DNA of 31,259 nt from JAGLHV01 sp023143305 [NCBI: Clostridia bacterium] (GCA_030637025.1 DAOVVV010000029.1:1-31259), one strand, 5' to 3'. Positions 7,695 through 16,625 are shown, counted from the stretch's first letter. Notes: generated from the letters alone by a model not told the origin. Made by a program: numbers and translations.

Positions 7695-8548
7695 TATAGT
7701 TTTAGCCTCCTTAATTTTTTAACTACTTTTTCTATTATCCACTGAGGAGTAGAAGTCCCCGTGCTTATTCCTATTTTTTGAACATTTTCAAACCAACTTT
7801 TTACTAAATCCTTTTCTGTTTCAATATGATAGGTTTTTTCCTGAATTTCCTTACATATTTTCACTAAACGATTGGTATTAGCACTATTATATCCACCTAT
7901 AATCAACATTGAATCTACTTTTTTTGCTATTTTTTTTGCTTCCTTTTGGCGATTTTGTGTAGCTTCACAAATAGTATTGTATATTTTTATCTCTTTTGCC
8001 TGCTGCAAGAGAGCAACTATAATTACTTTAAAGTTCTCCCGTAACTGAGTAGTCTGGCTAATTACCCCTATTCTCCTCCAGGAAAAAACGTCCTTTAGTT
8101 GATCTATCCTTTGAACAATTTTTACCTGGGTATTAGCATAACTCAACAATCCTTTTACTTCCGGATGATTTTCCTCGCCTACAATTATTATTTTATATTT
8201 TTCCTTACTTAACCGTTTAATCAAATTTTGAGCATTTTTCACAAACGGACAAGTAGCATCAACAACCTCTACTCCTTTTTCTTTTGCTTCTTTGAAAAAA
8301 GATAAATCTGCACCATGGGAACGAACAACAACTCTCCCTTTTTCTAATTTACTTAAATCGCAAATTATACTAACACCTTGCTTTTCTAATTTACTTACTA
8401 CCTGGGGATTATGAATAATCGGCCCTAGCGTATATAAAGACTTTTTACCTGCCATTGCTTTTTCTACTAAATTTATTGCTCTTCTTACTCCAAAACAAAA
8501 ACCGGCATTTTTTGCTATGATAATTTCCACTTTTTTCCCGCTTTCCAA
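7694..8548 (-). CDS. ispH: 4-hydroxy-3-methylbut-2-enyl diphosphate reductase
   Basis: IspH (LytB) carries out the last step of the MEP pathway, reducing HMBPP to IPP and DMAPP with a [4Fe-4S] cluster. The expected cysteines are seen in AGFCFGVRRA, DATCPFVKNA and NTICEATQNRQ; substrate-binding residues lie in HNPQVV, SHGAD, NHPEVKG, SQTTQ and SANTNRL. The 284-aa version begins with TTG directly after the plsC stop. A GTG six codons in (8528-8530) is the more likely start, because it would place the first cluster cysteine at residue 12, as in the E. coli enzyme. It overlaps rpsA by one base. In many clostridia ispH and rpsA are fused; here they are separate but abutting. Confidence 0.95.
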   Translation of the reverse strand: MESGKKVEIIIAKNAGFCFGVRRAINLVEKAMAGKKSLYTLGPIIHNPQVVSKLEKQGVSIICDLSKLEKGRVVVRSHGADLSFFKEAKEKGVEVVDATCPFVKNAQNLIKRLSKEKYKIIIVGEENHPEVKGLLSYANTQVKIVQRIDQLKDVFSWRRIGVISQTTQLRENFKVIIVALLQQAKEIKIYNTICEATQNRQKEAKKIAKKVDSMLIIGGYNSANTNRLVKICKEIQEKTYHIETEKDLVKSWFENVQKIGISTGTSTPQWIIEKVVKKLRRLKL

Positions 8549-9127
8549 TCAATTCTCTTTTAATTTTTTTATCTGTTTTATAATATCATTACTTATTGTT
8601 TCATAAGATTGTTTGTTTTCCGGAAAATCATTGTAATATAACAATTTTCCAAACTTTATTTTTATTGATTTAAAATAAAAAAAATTATGACCATATTCAA
8701 TTAATACCGGCAAAACCGGAGCTTTTGCTTTAACTACCAATAAACCTATACCCCTCTTTGCTTTACCTATATTTCCATCCCGGCTGCGTGTTCCTTCCGG
8801 AAAAACAACAACTCCCTCACCTCTATTTAAATATTCAATTACTTTTTTTAAAGAACTACCTCCGGCCCCCCCTCTTTTTATGGGAATAACATTAATTGCT
8901 TTTAACATTTCTCCAAAAATTGATATACGAAAAAGTTCCTTTTTAGCTAAACTATAAATCTCTCTTCTTACCACTACACCCATACAAGGAGGATCTAAAT
9001 AACTTACATGATTAGGCGCAATAATTACTTTCCCTTTTTGAGGAAGGTTTCCTCTTCCACAAGTTTTTAAACCTAAAATACCTCTGACTAATACCCATAA
9101 AATATTATATCCTACAAAATAAATCAT
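8549..9127 (-). CDS. plsC: 1-acyl-sn-glycerol-3-phosphate acyltransferase
   Basis: This 192-aa membrane-associated acyltransferase would make phosphatidic acid from lysophosphatidic acid. It has the catalytic HxxxxD motif (H40VSYLD45) and the glycerol-phosphate-binding motif FPEGTRS at 109-115, with an N-terminal hydrophobic segment (about 1-20). The start is ATG but there is no convincing ribosome binding site. The stop TGA directly precedes the TTG that could start ispH. The order cmk-plsC-ispH-rpsA is known from clostridia and several other phyla. The exact acyl donor and position specificity are inferred from family only. Confidence 0.88.
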   Translation of the reverse strand: MIYFVGYNILWVLVRGILGLKTCGRGNLPQKGKVIIAPNHVSYLDPPCMGVVVRREIYSLAKKELFRISIFGEMLKAINVIPIKRGGAGGSSLKKVIEYLNRGEGVVVFPEGTRSRDGNIGKAKRGIGLLVVKAKAPVLPVLIEYGHNFFYFKSIKIKFGKLLYYNDFPENKQSYETISNDIIKQIKKLKEN

Positions 9128-9177
9128 TTATTTGTATCCAAAATTAAATTGTTTTGCTTATTCTTTTGAAATTTTTA

Positions 9178-9840
9178 TCAATTTTTAAGTTTACCCAGGA
9201 TAGATTCAACCACTTCTTCCACACTTAAATTGGTAGTATCAATTAAAACAGCATCAGCAGCAATTTTTAGGGGATTTAAACTCCTTGTTTTATCTTTTTC
9301 ATCTCTGAGTCTAATTGCTTCTTTTATTTCTTTTAGTTCTACATTCTTATCCTGTTGTATCAAATCTTTATATCTTCTTTTCGACCGTTCGTCCAAAGAA
9401 GCATCAAGATAAAACTTCTTTTCTGCCTGAGGAAAAACTACTGTTCCTACATCCCGACCTTCCATAATAATTCCCCGTTCAATACCTGCTCTCCTCTGCA
9501 GTCTCAATAAATATTCTCTTATTTTCCTGATTCTGGAAATTTCATTACTTTTTTTAGTAATCTGTTGTGTTCTAATTATAGAAGTCACTTCCCGTCCATC
9601 TACAAAAACATGAAAAACATTTTCTTGCGGTTGCCAGGTAATCTCGGTATTATCTATTAAGTCTTGTAATTCTTCATCATTTTCTACATTAATCTTACTT
9701 TCTAATATCTTCCAGGCAATCGCCCGGTACATTGCTCCTGTATCTATGTATTTATAATCTAACAAGTGAGCAATCCTTTTAGCTATTTCACTCTTACCCG
9801 CCCCGGCAGGTCCATCTATAGTAATAATTATTTTATCCAT
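9178..9840 (-). CDS. cmk: Cytidylate kinase
   Basis: This 220-aa protein phosphorylates CMP and dCMP using ATP. The P-loop GPAGAGKS is at residues 10-17, the CMP-binding segment YIDTGAMYRAIAW follows at about 31-43, and GRDVGTVVFP and RxxRDEKDKTRS-type segments form the core and lid. The length is normal for the bacterial family. It precedes plsC by about 50 bp. It begins 41 bp after the first of the three barrel genes with no terminator between, so it may be read from the upstream envelope block or from further upstream. Confidence 0.95.
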   Translation of the reverse strand: MDKIIITIDGPAGAGKSEIAKRIAHLLDYKYIDTGAMYRAIAWKILESKINVENDEELQDLIDNTEITWQPQENVFHVFVDGREVTSIIRTQQITKKSNEISRIRKIREYLLRLQRRAGIERGIIMEGRDVGTVVFPQAEKKFYLDASLDERSKRRYKDLIQQDKNVELKEIKEAIRLRDEKDKTRSLNPLKIAADAVLIDTTNLSVEEVVESILGKLKN

Positions 9841-9881
9841 TTTTATTTAATTTATTTACCCTTCAATTAGCTCAAAACACC

Positions 9882-10556
9882 TTAAAATAACATACTTAGC
9901 CCAGCACCAATCATTAATCCTCTAGCATCAAACGGTTCCAGATAATAATCAAAATCAATATTTAAAATTTGATATTTTACATTAGCATTTATAGTTATAT
10001 TTCTACTGACCGGATATTCTATGCCCCCAGCTAAACGGCCACCAAATGAAACAGCGTTTTCACTATATGAGGGATTGGATACTATATAAGTAAAACCATC
10101 CCACACTATTAATTCCGCTTCTCCTTTAAACCTGGCATCAAACAAACCCCATTCTATACCAATGAAGGGTCTTAGTTTATCCTTAAAAACACTAAATAAA
10201 TACTCAGCATTAAACAAAATTGGTATTATAGTAACAGTTCGATCTACACTCCATGTATCTGTATATGGGATCCCATTGATGTCAGTACCACTCCTGGTCT
10301 CTTTACAATTATCACCATCTGACCAATAGCCTACACTAAAACCAAAATTAAGATTTTTATTGATAAAGTTTCTATATTTCACTTCTATCATCAGACCTTC
10401 AGGATTTCCGTCATCAGTTTCTTTCCATCCATTAGCGGAAAAGTGACTTACATTTAAACCAACACTATTTTTCTTAACTAAATCTTCCGCTAAAACAAAT
10501 GAACTAATACTTACAAAAAATACTACAATCAAATTTAAGATTATAGCTTTTTTCAT
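9882..10556 (-). CDS. Outer-membrane beta-barrel protein, paralogue 1
   Basis: This 224-aa protein has a signal peptide (about residues 1-23, ending VLA-ED) and then amphipathic beta strands ending in LSMLF, a typical C-terminal phenylalanine signature for outer-membrane insertion. It is clearly related to the two upstream barrels (shared GW, VGYWS, IIPILFNAEY and KYQILNIDF segments) but is the most divergent of the three. The size suggests an eight-stranded barrel of the OmpA/OmpX or opacity type. The function is unknown. It has AAAAGGAG as ribosome binding site. A long hairpin separates it from paralogue 2, and it may continue into cmk. Confidence 0.8.
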   Translation of the reverse strand: MKKAIILNLIVVFFVSISSFVLAEDLVKKNSVGLNVSHFSANGWKETDDGNPEGLMIEVKYRNFINKNLNFGFSVGYWSDGDNCKETRSGTDINGIPYTDTWSVDRTVTIIPILFNAEYLFSVFKDKLRPFIGIEWGLFDARFKGEAELIVWDGFTYIVSNPSYSENAVSFGGRLAGGIEYPVSRNITINANVKYQILNIDFDYYLEPFDARGLMIGAGLSMLF

Positions 10557-10673
10557 GTTTTTCTCCTTTTAAAGATTACTAATTAATTTATTTGCTACTC
10601 TATTTTATCATTGCTTTTTATATTAATCTTAATTCTTTAATATTTCTAAAGTAATTACTACCTACTAACTTTA

Positions 10674-10715
10674 TATCAATACGGGTTTGGCATGTATTCC
10701 AAACCCGTATTGATA
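10674..10715 (-). terminator. Long perfect hairpin after barrel paralogue 2
   Basis: Two 17-bp perfectly complementary arms (10674-10690 and 10699-10715) enclose an 8-nt loop, 43 bp downstream of the stop codon of paralogue 2. There is no T-run after the hairpin on either strand, so it is not a standard intrinsic terminator. It may stop transcription with other factors or protect the mRNA 3' end. Confidence 0.5.
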
Positions 10716-10758
10716 CTATCCACATTAACCCTAACAAAACTCATTGGTTATTTGTAGT

Positions 10759-11394
10759 TTAGAATAACATATTCACTCCTGCACCAATGATCAATCCGTT
10801 AGCATCACATTCTTCACCACCAAAAAGGGTATCCACACCAAAATCAATATTTAAAATTTGATACTTCAGATTTCCGGTAATACTTATCGTAGGATTTACT
10901 TTGTATTCCACACCTCCGCCTAAACGGCAACAAAACGGTGAAGCAGATTCTTCTGCAGAAGCTGTAATACCAAATATTTCTACTTCTTCTTCAATGGTAG
11001 CATTAGCCATTCCCAGACCCACTCCTGCAAAAGGTCTTACCTTTGCATCAGCAGGAGCGAAAAAATATTCAGCAGTGACCAAAATTGGCATCAGGGTAAG
11101 TGTCATTGAATAGCTTGCCGTCCCAAAAAAACCCATATCTACCTCTTCCTCATCTTTGCTGGACCAATAACCAATACTTGCACCCAAAGCAATATTTTCA
11201 GTGAGAAAGTATCTGGCCACAATGTCAGCCATAAATCCATTCTGGTCCCATTCATCATTCTCCCAACCTTCACAAGAAAAATAACTCAAATCTAACCCCA
11301 CAGTAGTTTTCCCGGTCAAATCTTCTGCTAAAACCAATGAACTAATACTTAAAACAAATACTGCAATTAAACTCAAAATCATACTTTTTTTCAT
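10759..11394 (-). CDS. Outer-membrane beta-barrel protein, paralogue 2
   Basis: This 211-aa protein starts at the ATG of MKKSMIL (11392-11394), which has GGAGG eight bases upstream; a longer frame upstream (to 11439) has no such site and would bury the signal peptide. The signal peptide ends about VLA-ED (residue 23). The mature part is a predicted small barrel that ends NMLF. It shares most of its sequence with paralogue 3 (LTGKxTVG, SYFSCEGWENDEWDQ, KYQILNIDF), and the first 68 coding bases are identical at DNA level. Function unknown; probably surface structure or adhesion. Confidence 0.82.
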   Translation of the reverse strand: MKKSMILSLIAVFVLSISSLVLAEDLTGKTTVGLDLSYFSCEGWENDEWDQNGFMADIVARYFLTENIALGASIGYWSSKDEEEVDMGFFGTASYSMTLTLMPILVTAEYFFAPADAKVRPFAGVGLGMANATIEEEVEIFGITASAEESASPFCCRLGGGVEYKVNPTISITGNLKYQILNIDFGVDTLFGGEECDANGLIIGAGVNMLF

Positions 11395-11424
11395 CTTTGC
11401 CTCCTTTTCGTTTAACATTACAAA

Positions 11425-11436
11425 ATTGTCGACAAT
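11425..11436. promoter_or_regulatory. 12-bp palindrome upstream of barrel paralogue 2
   Basis: ATTGTCGACAAT is a perfect palindrome 31-42 bp upstream of the start codon of paralogue 2, between its ribosome binding site and the hairpin after paralogue 3. A possible -35 (TTGATT) overlaps it. It could be an operator, but one copy is weak evidence. Confidence 0.3.
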
Positions 11437-11501
11437 CAATTCCGATAATTAAAATTCCGAACCCTAAACTATCATCACTTTTTACTTTATGAACTTCTTT
11501 T

Positions 11502-11541
11502 CCAGGGAGGATTTGAAATGAATTTTCCAAATCCTCCCTGG
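11502..11541 (-). terminator. Hairpin after barrel paralogue 3
   Basis: Two 14-bp perfect arms (11502-11515 and 11528-11541) with a 12-nt loop lie 22 bp downstream of the stop codon of paralogue 3. As with the hairpin after paralogue 2, no T-run follows it in the direction of transcription. Confidence 0.5.
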
Positions 11542-11563
11542 TACAACACTTTACTAAAATAAT

Positions 11564-12190
11564 TTAGAATATCAGATTTATTCCCGCACCAATTATTAAT
11601 CCGTTAGCATCACATTCTTCATCAGAAACATCTTCAAAATCAATACTCAAAATTTGATATTTCAAGTTACCGCTAAGACTTACCTTCGGACTTACTTGAT
11701 ATTCTACACCGCCACCCAAACGAAAACCAATGGGTGAAGCAGATTCGTCTGTCGAAGCGGAAACACCGAACATTTCCATTTCTGCTTCAGCTGTAGAATT
11801 AAATAGACCTAAACTTAACCCAACATAAGGTTTCAGTTTGTCATTATCAAGACTAAAAAAATATTCAGCATTAACCAGGATTGGAATTATGGTAAGGGTT
11901 CTTTTCATAGTCATAGTTCCAAGAAAAGGATCGGATAAATCTAGTTCATCACTACTAGACCAATAACCAACACTTCCACCCAGGGCAATATTTTCATTAA
12001 TGAAATATCTATATTTCGCTTCTACCATAAGTCCTGCCTGGTCCCATTCATCATTCTCCCAACCTTCACAGGAAAAATAACTCAAATCCACTCCTACAGT
12101 ACTCTTCCCGGTTAAATCTTCCGCTAAAACCAATGAACTAATACTTAAAACAAATACTGCAATTAAACTCAAAATCATACTTTTTTTCAT
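11564..12190 (-). CDS. Outer-membrane beta-barrel protein, paralogue 3
   Basis: This 208-aa protein has a signal peptide (1-23, VLA-ED) and a small predicted barrel that ends NLIF, so the last residue is the outer-membrane phenylalanine. It is the closest relative of paralogue 2 and probably arose from the same tandem duplication. Differences concentrate in the middle (about residues 65-130), as expected for surface loops. The start is ATG with GGAGAC upstream, and a second strong GGAGGAG sequence lies about 60 bp upstream with no start codon after it. It follows the lipoprotein gene by 148 bp. Confidence 0.82.
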   Translation of the reverse strand: MKKSMILSLIAVFVLSISSLVLAEDLTGKSTVGVDLSYFSCEGWENDEWDQAGLMVEAKYRYFINENIALGGSVGYWSSSDELDLSDPFLGTMTMKRTLTIIPILVNAEYFFSLDNDKLKPYVGLSLGLFNSTAEAEMEMFGVSASTDESASPIGFRLGGGVEYQVSPKVSLSGNLKYQILSIDFEDVSDEECDANGLIIGAGINLIF

Positions 12191-12338
12191 TTTTGTCTCC
12201 TTTTCGTTAAATTTGATTGTAGTTACTGCTTTTAATTAAATAATCTCCTCCTTTCTTTAATTAAAATTAACTAAACCACTACCAATACATCTTTACTCAA
12301 TTTTCAGCTGAAAAAAAACCAAAACCTTTTTGTGTTAT

Positions 12339-13232
12339 TTACTTCAAATTCTTAAACGCTTTATCCAACTTTTTTTTCATTCCTATACTAGATTTTTCAA
12401 CGGCAATATTAAAGGAGTTAACAATTTTATTATCCTTGTGTTGCAAAAACGGGTAGTCTTTTTCCACCATTTTAACACTTTTTCCTTCATAACGGGATCC
12501 CTGTCCTTTAACAATCAATCCTGTATTAACCGCTATGTTTCCATCTCTGGTCACAACAACGATAGAGGAACTAATAGTCGGTTTAGCCGAAGTTTTTCCA
12601 AACATAGTTACCTTGGCTACCTTTCCAAAGCGGTATCCCAAATCAAGTTCAACTAAGGCAACACCGTCTACACCCAAAGATTTGCAAAGTTTAGCCAGAA
12701 CTTTTCTGGCATCTTCCGTAGGATCTTTTGCACTTCCGGCATAAATACGCTTACCGGACTGCACTACGCTGGATACAGGAATATGATGCATCCCTTTAGG
12801 TTTAATCCAATATGAACCTTCTGTTTTTTGAAAAAATTTAATGCCCTTTCCGGTATCGGGACTCATTAGATTTTTGTAAGCATCATTTATTATAACTTTC
12901 TTTAATGAAATAACCTGCCAGTTTTCTATAGAACGTAATTGCTTAGCATATACTTTTGCTCCATAGGTAATGATCTGGTTTCGTTCTCTTTCTCCTTTGG
13001 TAATAACTTTTTGAAGAGCACCTTTTACCAACCCTTTGGCTAACCTGGCAAAAGTATTTTCTCCTTGTAAAGCTTTTGGAGACTTAATGTTATAAAGATC
13101 CCTGTTCATATAGATGCTGACAATGGCTATTTTTTTTACATTATCAATCGCAGGTCTTATTAATATCTTCTTAGCACATCCACTTAATAACAGCATTGAC
13201 AATAAAAGAAAATAAGACAAAACTTTTTTCAT
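12339..13232 (-). CDS. Lipoprotein of unknown function
   Basis: This 297-aa protein begins with a lipoprotein signal peptide: a basic start, a hydrophobic stretch and the lipobox LLSGC with the lipidated cysteine at residue 19. The residues after it (A20, K21) do not match the Asp-2 inner-membrane retention rule of enterobacteria, so an outer-membrane location is likely. The body mixes beta strands (KKIAIVSIYM, GVDGVALVELDLGYRF, SIVVVTRDGNIAVNTG); the last part resembles a GNA1162/CsgG-like or DUF-type periplasmic fold, but I do not recognise a named family. It is the first gene after aroA in the envelope block. The start is ATG with GGGAGG upstream. Confidence 0.75.
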   Translation of the reverse strand: MKKVLSYFLLLSMLLLSGCAKKILIRPAIDNVKKIAIVSIYMNRDLYNIKSPKALQGENTFARLAKGLVKGALQKVITKGERERNQIITYGAKVYAKQLRSIENWQVISLKKVIINDAYKNLMSPDTGKGIKFFQKTEGSYWIKPKGMHHIPVSSVVQSGKRIYAGSAKDPTEDARKVLAKLCKSLGVDGVALVELDLGYRFGKVAKVTMFGKTSAKPTISSSIVVVTRDGNIAVNTGLIVKGQGSRYEGKSVKMVEKDYPFLQHKDNKIVNSFNIAVEKSSIGMKKKLDKAFKNLK

Positions 13233-13391
13233 TTTTTCCTCCCTTTCTTCTTAATGATTTTATTTGCAAAAACATATGACAAGCAAAAATCACCTCCTTT
13301 TTTTAAAAATATATTTATCAGCTGAATTCCTGAATTATTTTAATTTTATTTCAAATATTAAAAGCACTACCAATCCTAATTTAAATAATAT

Positions 13392-14675
13392 TCAAATTAA
13401 ACTCTTAAGTATCTCTTCAAATCCGGGAAAAGAAGTATTGATGCAATCAGTATTATTAATTACTGTTCTACCGGAAGCAACTAAGCCGGCAACACTCAAA
13501 GCCATAGCAACCCTATGATCCCCAAAACTATCTACCGGGCATCCCTTTAATTTAGTCGGGCCGTAAATTAACATTCCGTCTTTTTTTTCTTCTATTTTTG
13601 CCCCCATTTTAGAAAGTTCCAAAGACATTACTTTTATGCGGTCACTTTCTTTGACCCGTAATTCTTCCGCACCCTTAATTTCCGTTATCCCTTTTGCCTG
13701 GGTAGCAGCTACTGCCAAAATAGGAATTTCATCTATTAACCCGGGAATATCCTCTTTTCTGATTTCTATACCCCTCAATAAACTCCCCTTTATCCACAAA
13801 TCACCTACAGGTTCATTACATACTTCAGCTTTATTCTGTTCCTCAATATCTGCACCCATTGCCCGTAAAATATTAATTATACCTGTCCGGGTAGAATTTA
13901 AACCTATATTTTTTATTATCAATTGCGAATTTTCCAGTAGTGTAGCTGCAACTATAAAAAAAGAAGCGGAAGAAATATCTCCGGGAATAATAATATTTTT
14001 TGATTTTAATTCTTTTTTCCCTGAAATAGTAACCCTGCGGCCGGAAATTTTTATATCGGCTCCTAAAAAACCTAACATTCTCTCTGTATGGTCTCGTGAT
14101 TTAAAAGGTTCGCTAACCGAGGTTTCCCCTGAAGCCAAAAGCCCGGCTAAAAGAATACAGGATTTTACCTGGGCACTGGCTATAGGTAAATTGTAATTGA
14201 TAGAATGAAGTGTTTTTCCAACAATATTTAAAGGCGGATAATTATCTTTAAAAGCGTTTATTTCTGCCCCCATTTCTCTTAAAGGGTGAATGATCCTTTT
14301 CATTGGCCGTTTTTTTATCGACTCATCCCCGGTAATTGAGCAAGAAAAATCCTGGCCGGATAAAATCCCGCTCACCAGCCGTATAGTAGTTCCTGAATTA
14401 CCGACATTTAACATTCCCAATGGAGAATTTAAATTTTTTAAACCTTTTCCATGAACAAGCAACTCATCAGAATGCAAATTCTCAATTTTTACTCCTAAAG
14501 AAGAAAAAATTTTAATTGTTGCCTGACAGTCTAAAGCATTCAGAAATCCCTTAATCTTCATCATTCCTGAACTAATACTGCCTAAAATAACAGCACGATG
14601 AGAAATAGATTTATCTCCTAAAACATTTATTTCCCCTCTTACTGTCTTTGTTTTTTTTATAACAATTCGTGCCAT
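13392..14675 (-). CDS. aroA: 3-phosphoshikimate 1-carboxyvinyltransferase (EPSP synthase)
   Basis: EPSP synthase joins shikimate-3-phosphate and PEP in the sixth step of the shikimate pathway. The 427-aa protein shows the substrate-binding DKSISHR at 21-27, GNSGTTIRL at 92-100, the ESDRI loop (about 340) and DHRVAMAL (about 385). It starts ATG, 10 bp after tyrA. It is the last of five contiguous aromatic genes. In many bacteria cmk and rpsA come next; here 3.5 kb of envelope genes intervene. No truncation is visible. Confidence 0.96.
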   Translation of the reverse strand: MARIVIKKTKTVRGEINVLGDKSISHRAVILGSISSGMMKIKGFLNALDCQATIKIFSSLGVKIENLHSDELLVHGKGLKNLNSPLGMLNVGNSGTTIRLVSGILSGQDFSCSITGDESIKKRPMKRIIHPLREMGAEINAFKDNYPPLNIVGKTLHSINYNLPIASAQVKSCILLAGLLASGETSVSEPFKSRDHTERMLGFLGADIKISGRRVTISGKKELKSKNIIIPGDISSASFFIVAATLLENSQLIIKNIGLNSTRTGIINILRAMGADIEEQNKAEVCNEPVGDLWIKGSLLRGIEIRKEDIPGLIDEIPILAVAATQAKGITEIKGAEELRVKESDRIKVMSLELSKMGAKIEEKKDGMLIYGPTKLKGCPVDSFGDHRVAMALSVAGLVASGRTVINNTDCINTSFPGFEEILKSLI

Positions 14676-14685
14676 TTTTTTAATT

Positions 14686-15615
14686 TTAAAAGTGTAAATT
14701 ACCGGTTAATTTTTCCCTAATTTTTTTTGCTTTCATAAATTCCTTCGAGATTAACTCTCTTTTTCCTTCACTAATTTTTTTTATCATTTCATTTATGTAA
14801 ATTTGAAAAATTTTCAAACTGTCTACCACCGCTATCTGGTTATTAATACATATATCCGTCCATATTTGAGCATCACTATCAGCTATGCGGGTCATATCCC
14901 TAAAACTACCGGCTAATATTTTTTTTATGCGTTTATCTTTTTTTTCCAAAGCACCAACTTCTTTAACCAGACAATTAGCAATAATATGAGGAAGATGGCT
15001 GGTAAACCCAACAATAAAATCATGTTCACGGGGAGACATCAAAAGTACGCGAGAACCCAAATCATTCCAGATATTCTTCACTATTTGCAAAGCATTTTTA
15101 TCCGTAGCAGCAGCAGGAGTAATAATACAGGCGGCATCATAAAATAAATCTTTTCGTGCATTTTCTACTCCTGTTTTTTCACTACCGGCCATAGGATGTA
15201 CCCCTACAAAAAATAAAGATTTTTCAGTAAGGGAAGAAAACATATTTTCTACTTTTTCTACGATAATTTTTTTAACACTGCCCACATCGAAAATAATACA
15301 TCCATTTTTAAAATGCGGAATAAGTTTTTTTACCAGCCCGAAAATTAAACTCACCGGAACCGCCAAAATAACCAGATCAGCATCACTTACTCCTTTTTTA
15401 AAATCTATAGTATATTTATCAATAGCTCCTATTTTTTTAGCTTTTCTTAATTTAGGCAAATGTCTACCTATACCGGTTATTTCACATTTAGGATTCACTT
15501 TTTTAAGGGCTAAACCTAAAGAACCCCCGATTAATCCCACACCAATAATACTAATTTTTTCTATTTTTTTATTTTTTTTTGTATTTTTTTCCATATTTTT
15601 CTTTCTACCGGTCAA
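14686..15615 (-). CDS. tyrA: Prephenate dehydrogenase
   Basis: TyrA oxidatively decarboxylates prephenate to 4-hydroxyphenylpyruvate on the tyrosine branch. The Rossmann motif GVGLIGGS is at about 25-32, followed by VILAVPVS, the [10 protein letters not shown] active-site segment and SHLPHIIAN further on, all typical of the family. There is no fused chorismate mutase and no C-terminal ACT domain. The 309-aa version starts with TTG overlapping the DAHP synthase stop; the ATG at 15592-15594 (codon 8) is the more likely start. Cofactor preference cannot be decided. It could also accept arogenate. Confidence 0.92.
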   Translation of the reverse strand: MTGRKKNMEKNTKKNKKIEKISIIGVGLIGGSLGLALKKVNPKCEITGIGRHLPKLRKAKKIGAIDKYTIDFKKGVSDADLVILAVPVSLIFGLVKKLIPHFKNGCIIFDVGSVKKIIVEKVENMFSSLTEKSLFFVGVHPMAGSEKTGVENARKDLFYDAACIITPAAATDKNALQIVKNIWNDLGSRVLLMSPREHDFIVGFTSHLPHIIANCLVKEVGALEKKDKRIKKILAGSFRDMTRIADSDAQIWTDICINNQIAVVDSLKIFQIYINEMIKKISEGKRELISKEFMKAKKIREKLTGNLHF

Positions 15616-16625
15616 ATTTCTCTACCTACAGCATATGCTACTTTCTTTAACTCCTCCATTAAAAGGCAAAAATCTTTCGGTAATAACGATTGGGGCCCAT
15701 CGGATAATGCCTCTTCCGGTTTAGAATGAACTTCAATCATTAATCCATCTGCACCGGCAGCTATAGCTGCTTTACTCAAAGGAGCTACATAATCTCTCAC
15801 CCCGGTACCATGACTGGGATCAATGATTATGGGCAAATGACTTAACTTTTTTATTACCGGAATAGCATTTAAGTCTAAAGTAAAACGGGTAGATTGTTCA
15901 AAAGTACGAATACCCCGCTCGCAAAGAATAACCTTATAATTTCCTTGCGACATAATATATTCGGCAGACATAAGAAACTCTTTTATTGTAGTAGCAATCC
16001 CTCTTTTTAATAAAACCGGTTTTTTACTTTTTCCCACTGCTTTTAACAAATCAAAATTTTGAATATTTCTTGCCCCAATTTGAATAATATCACTATATTT
16101 TTCTACTAATTTTACCTGGTCAATAGTCATTGCTTCGGTTATTATAGCTAATCCGGTCATTTTTTTTGCGGCAGCCAAATGTTTCAAGCCTTTCTCACCC
16201 AGCCCCTGAAAACTATAAGGAGAAGTACGAGGCTTAAATGCCCCACCCCTTAAAACCTTTGCTCCTGCTTTTTTTATTTCCCTGGCAATCTTAATAAGTA
16301 AATCTTTTTTTTCTACTGCACATGGACCAGCCATAACAACAATTTGTTTTTCTCCGATTTTTATTCCGTTAATATTAATAACTGTATTTTCTTTCTTAAA
16401 TTCACGACTGGCAAGTTTATAGGGCTTGGAAATAGGAGTAATAAATTCCACTATCTCCATAGATTCAAAGATATCGCGGGCTAAAATAGCATTTTCTCCA
16501 ATTACTCCAATAACTGTTTTTTTTGCTCCTCTGGAAATATGAGCACGAAAACCTATTTTCCTGACCTTCTTACAGATATAATCCAATTGACTCCTGGTTG
16601 CCCCTTTTTTTAGAGTTAAAAACAT
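15612..16625 (-). CDS. aroF: 3-deoxy-7-phosphoheptulonate (DAHP) synthase, type I-beta
   Basis: This enzyme condenses PEP and erythrose-4-phosphate in the first step of the shikimate pathway. The 337-aa protein has an N-terminal ferredoxin-like regulatory domain (about 1-70) like that of Thermotoga DAHP synthase, which mediates feedback inhibition by aromatic amino acids, and then the TIM barrel: [10 protein letters not shown] (about 96-105), [14 protein letters not shown] (126-139), KRGIATT and IIDPSHGTG. Its ATG lies inside the last codons of the upstream aminotransferase (10-bp overlap), and its stop overlaps tyrA. The symbol aroF follows common usage for this type. Confidence 0.94.
   Translation of the reverse strand: MFLTLKKGATRSQLDYICKKVRKIGFRAHISRGAKKTVIGVIGENAILARDIFESMEIVEFITPISKPYKLASREFKKENTVININGIKIGEKQIVVMAGPCAVEKKDLLIKIAREIKKAGAKVLRGGAFKPRTSPYSFQGLGEKGLKHLAAAKKMTGLAIITEAMTIDQVKLVEKYSDIIQIGARNIQNFDLLKAVGKSKKPVLLKRGIATTIKEFLMSAEYIMSQGNYKVILCERGIRTFEQSTRFTLDLNAIPVIKKLSHLPIIIDPSHGTGVRDYVAPLSKAAIAAGADGLMIEVHSKPEEALSDGPQSLLPKDFCLLMEELKKVAYAVGREI

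Noticed and set aside
11342-11530. 62-aa minus-strand frame between barrels 3 and 2
   Set aside because: It covers the hairpin, the ribosome site and the signal-peptide region of paralogue 2 in another frame; no coding signal of its own.
13289-13300. Plus-strand CACCTCCTTT resembling the 3' end of 16S rRNA
   Set aside because: It is the complement of a strong ribosome-binding site on the minus strand; no other 16S sequence surrounds it.
13636-14196. 186-aa open frame on the plus strand
   Set aside because: It lies wholly antisense to aroA, which has all family motifs, and its composition is that of a reverse-strand shadow.
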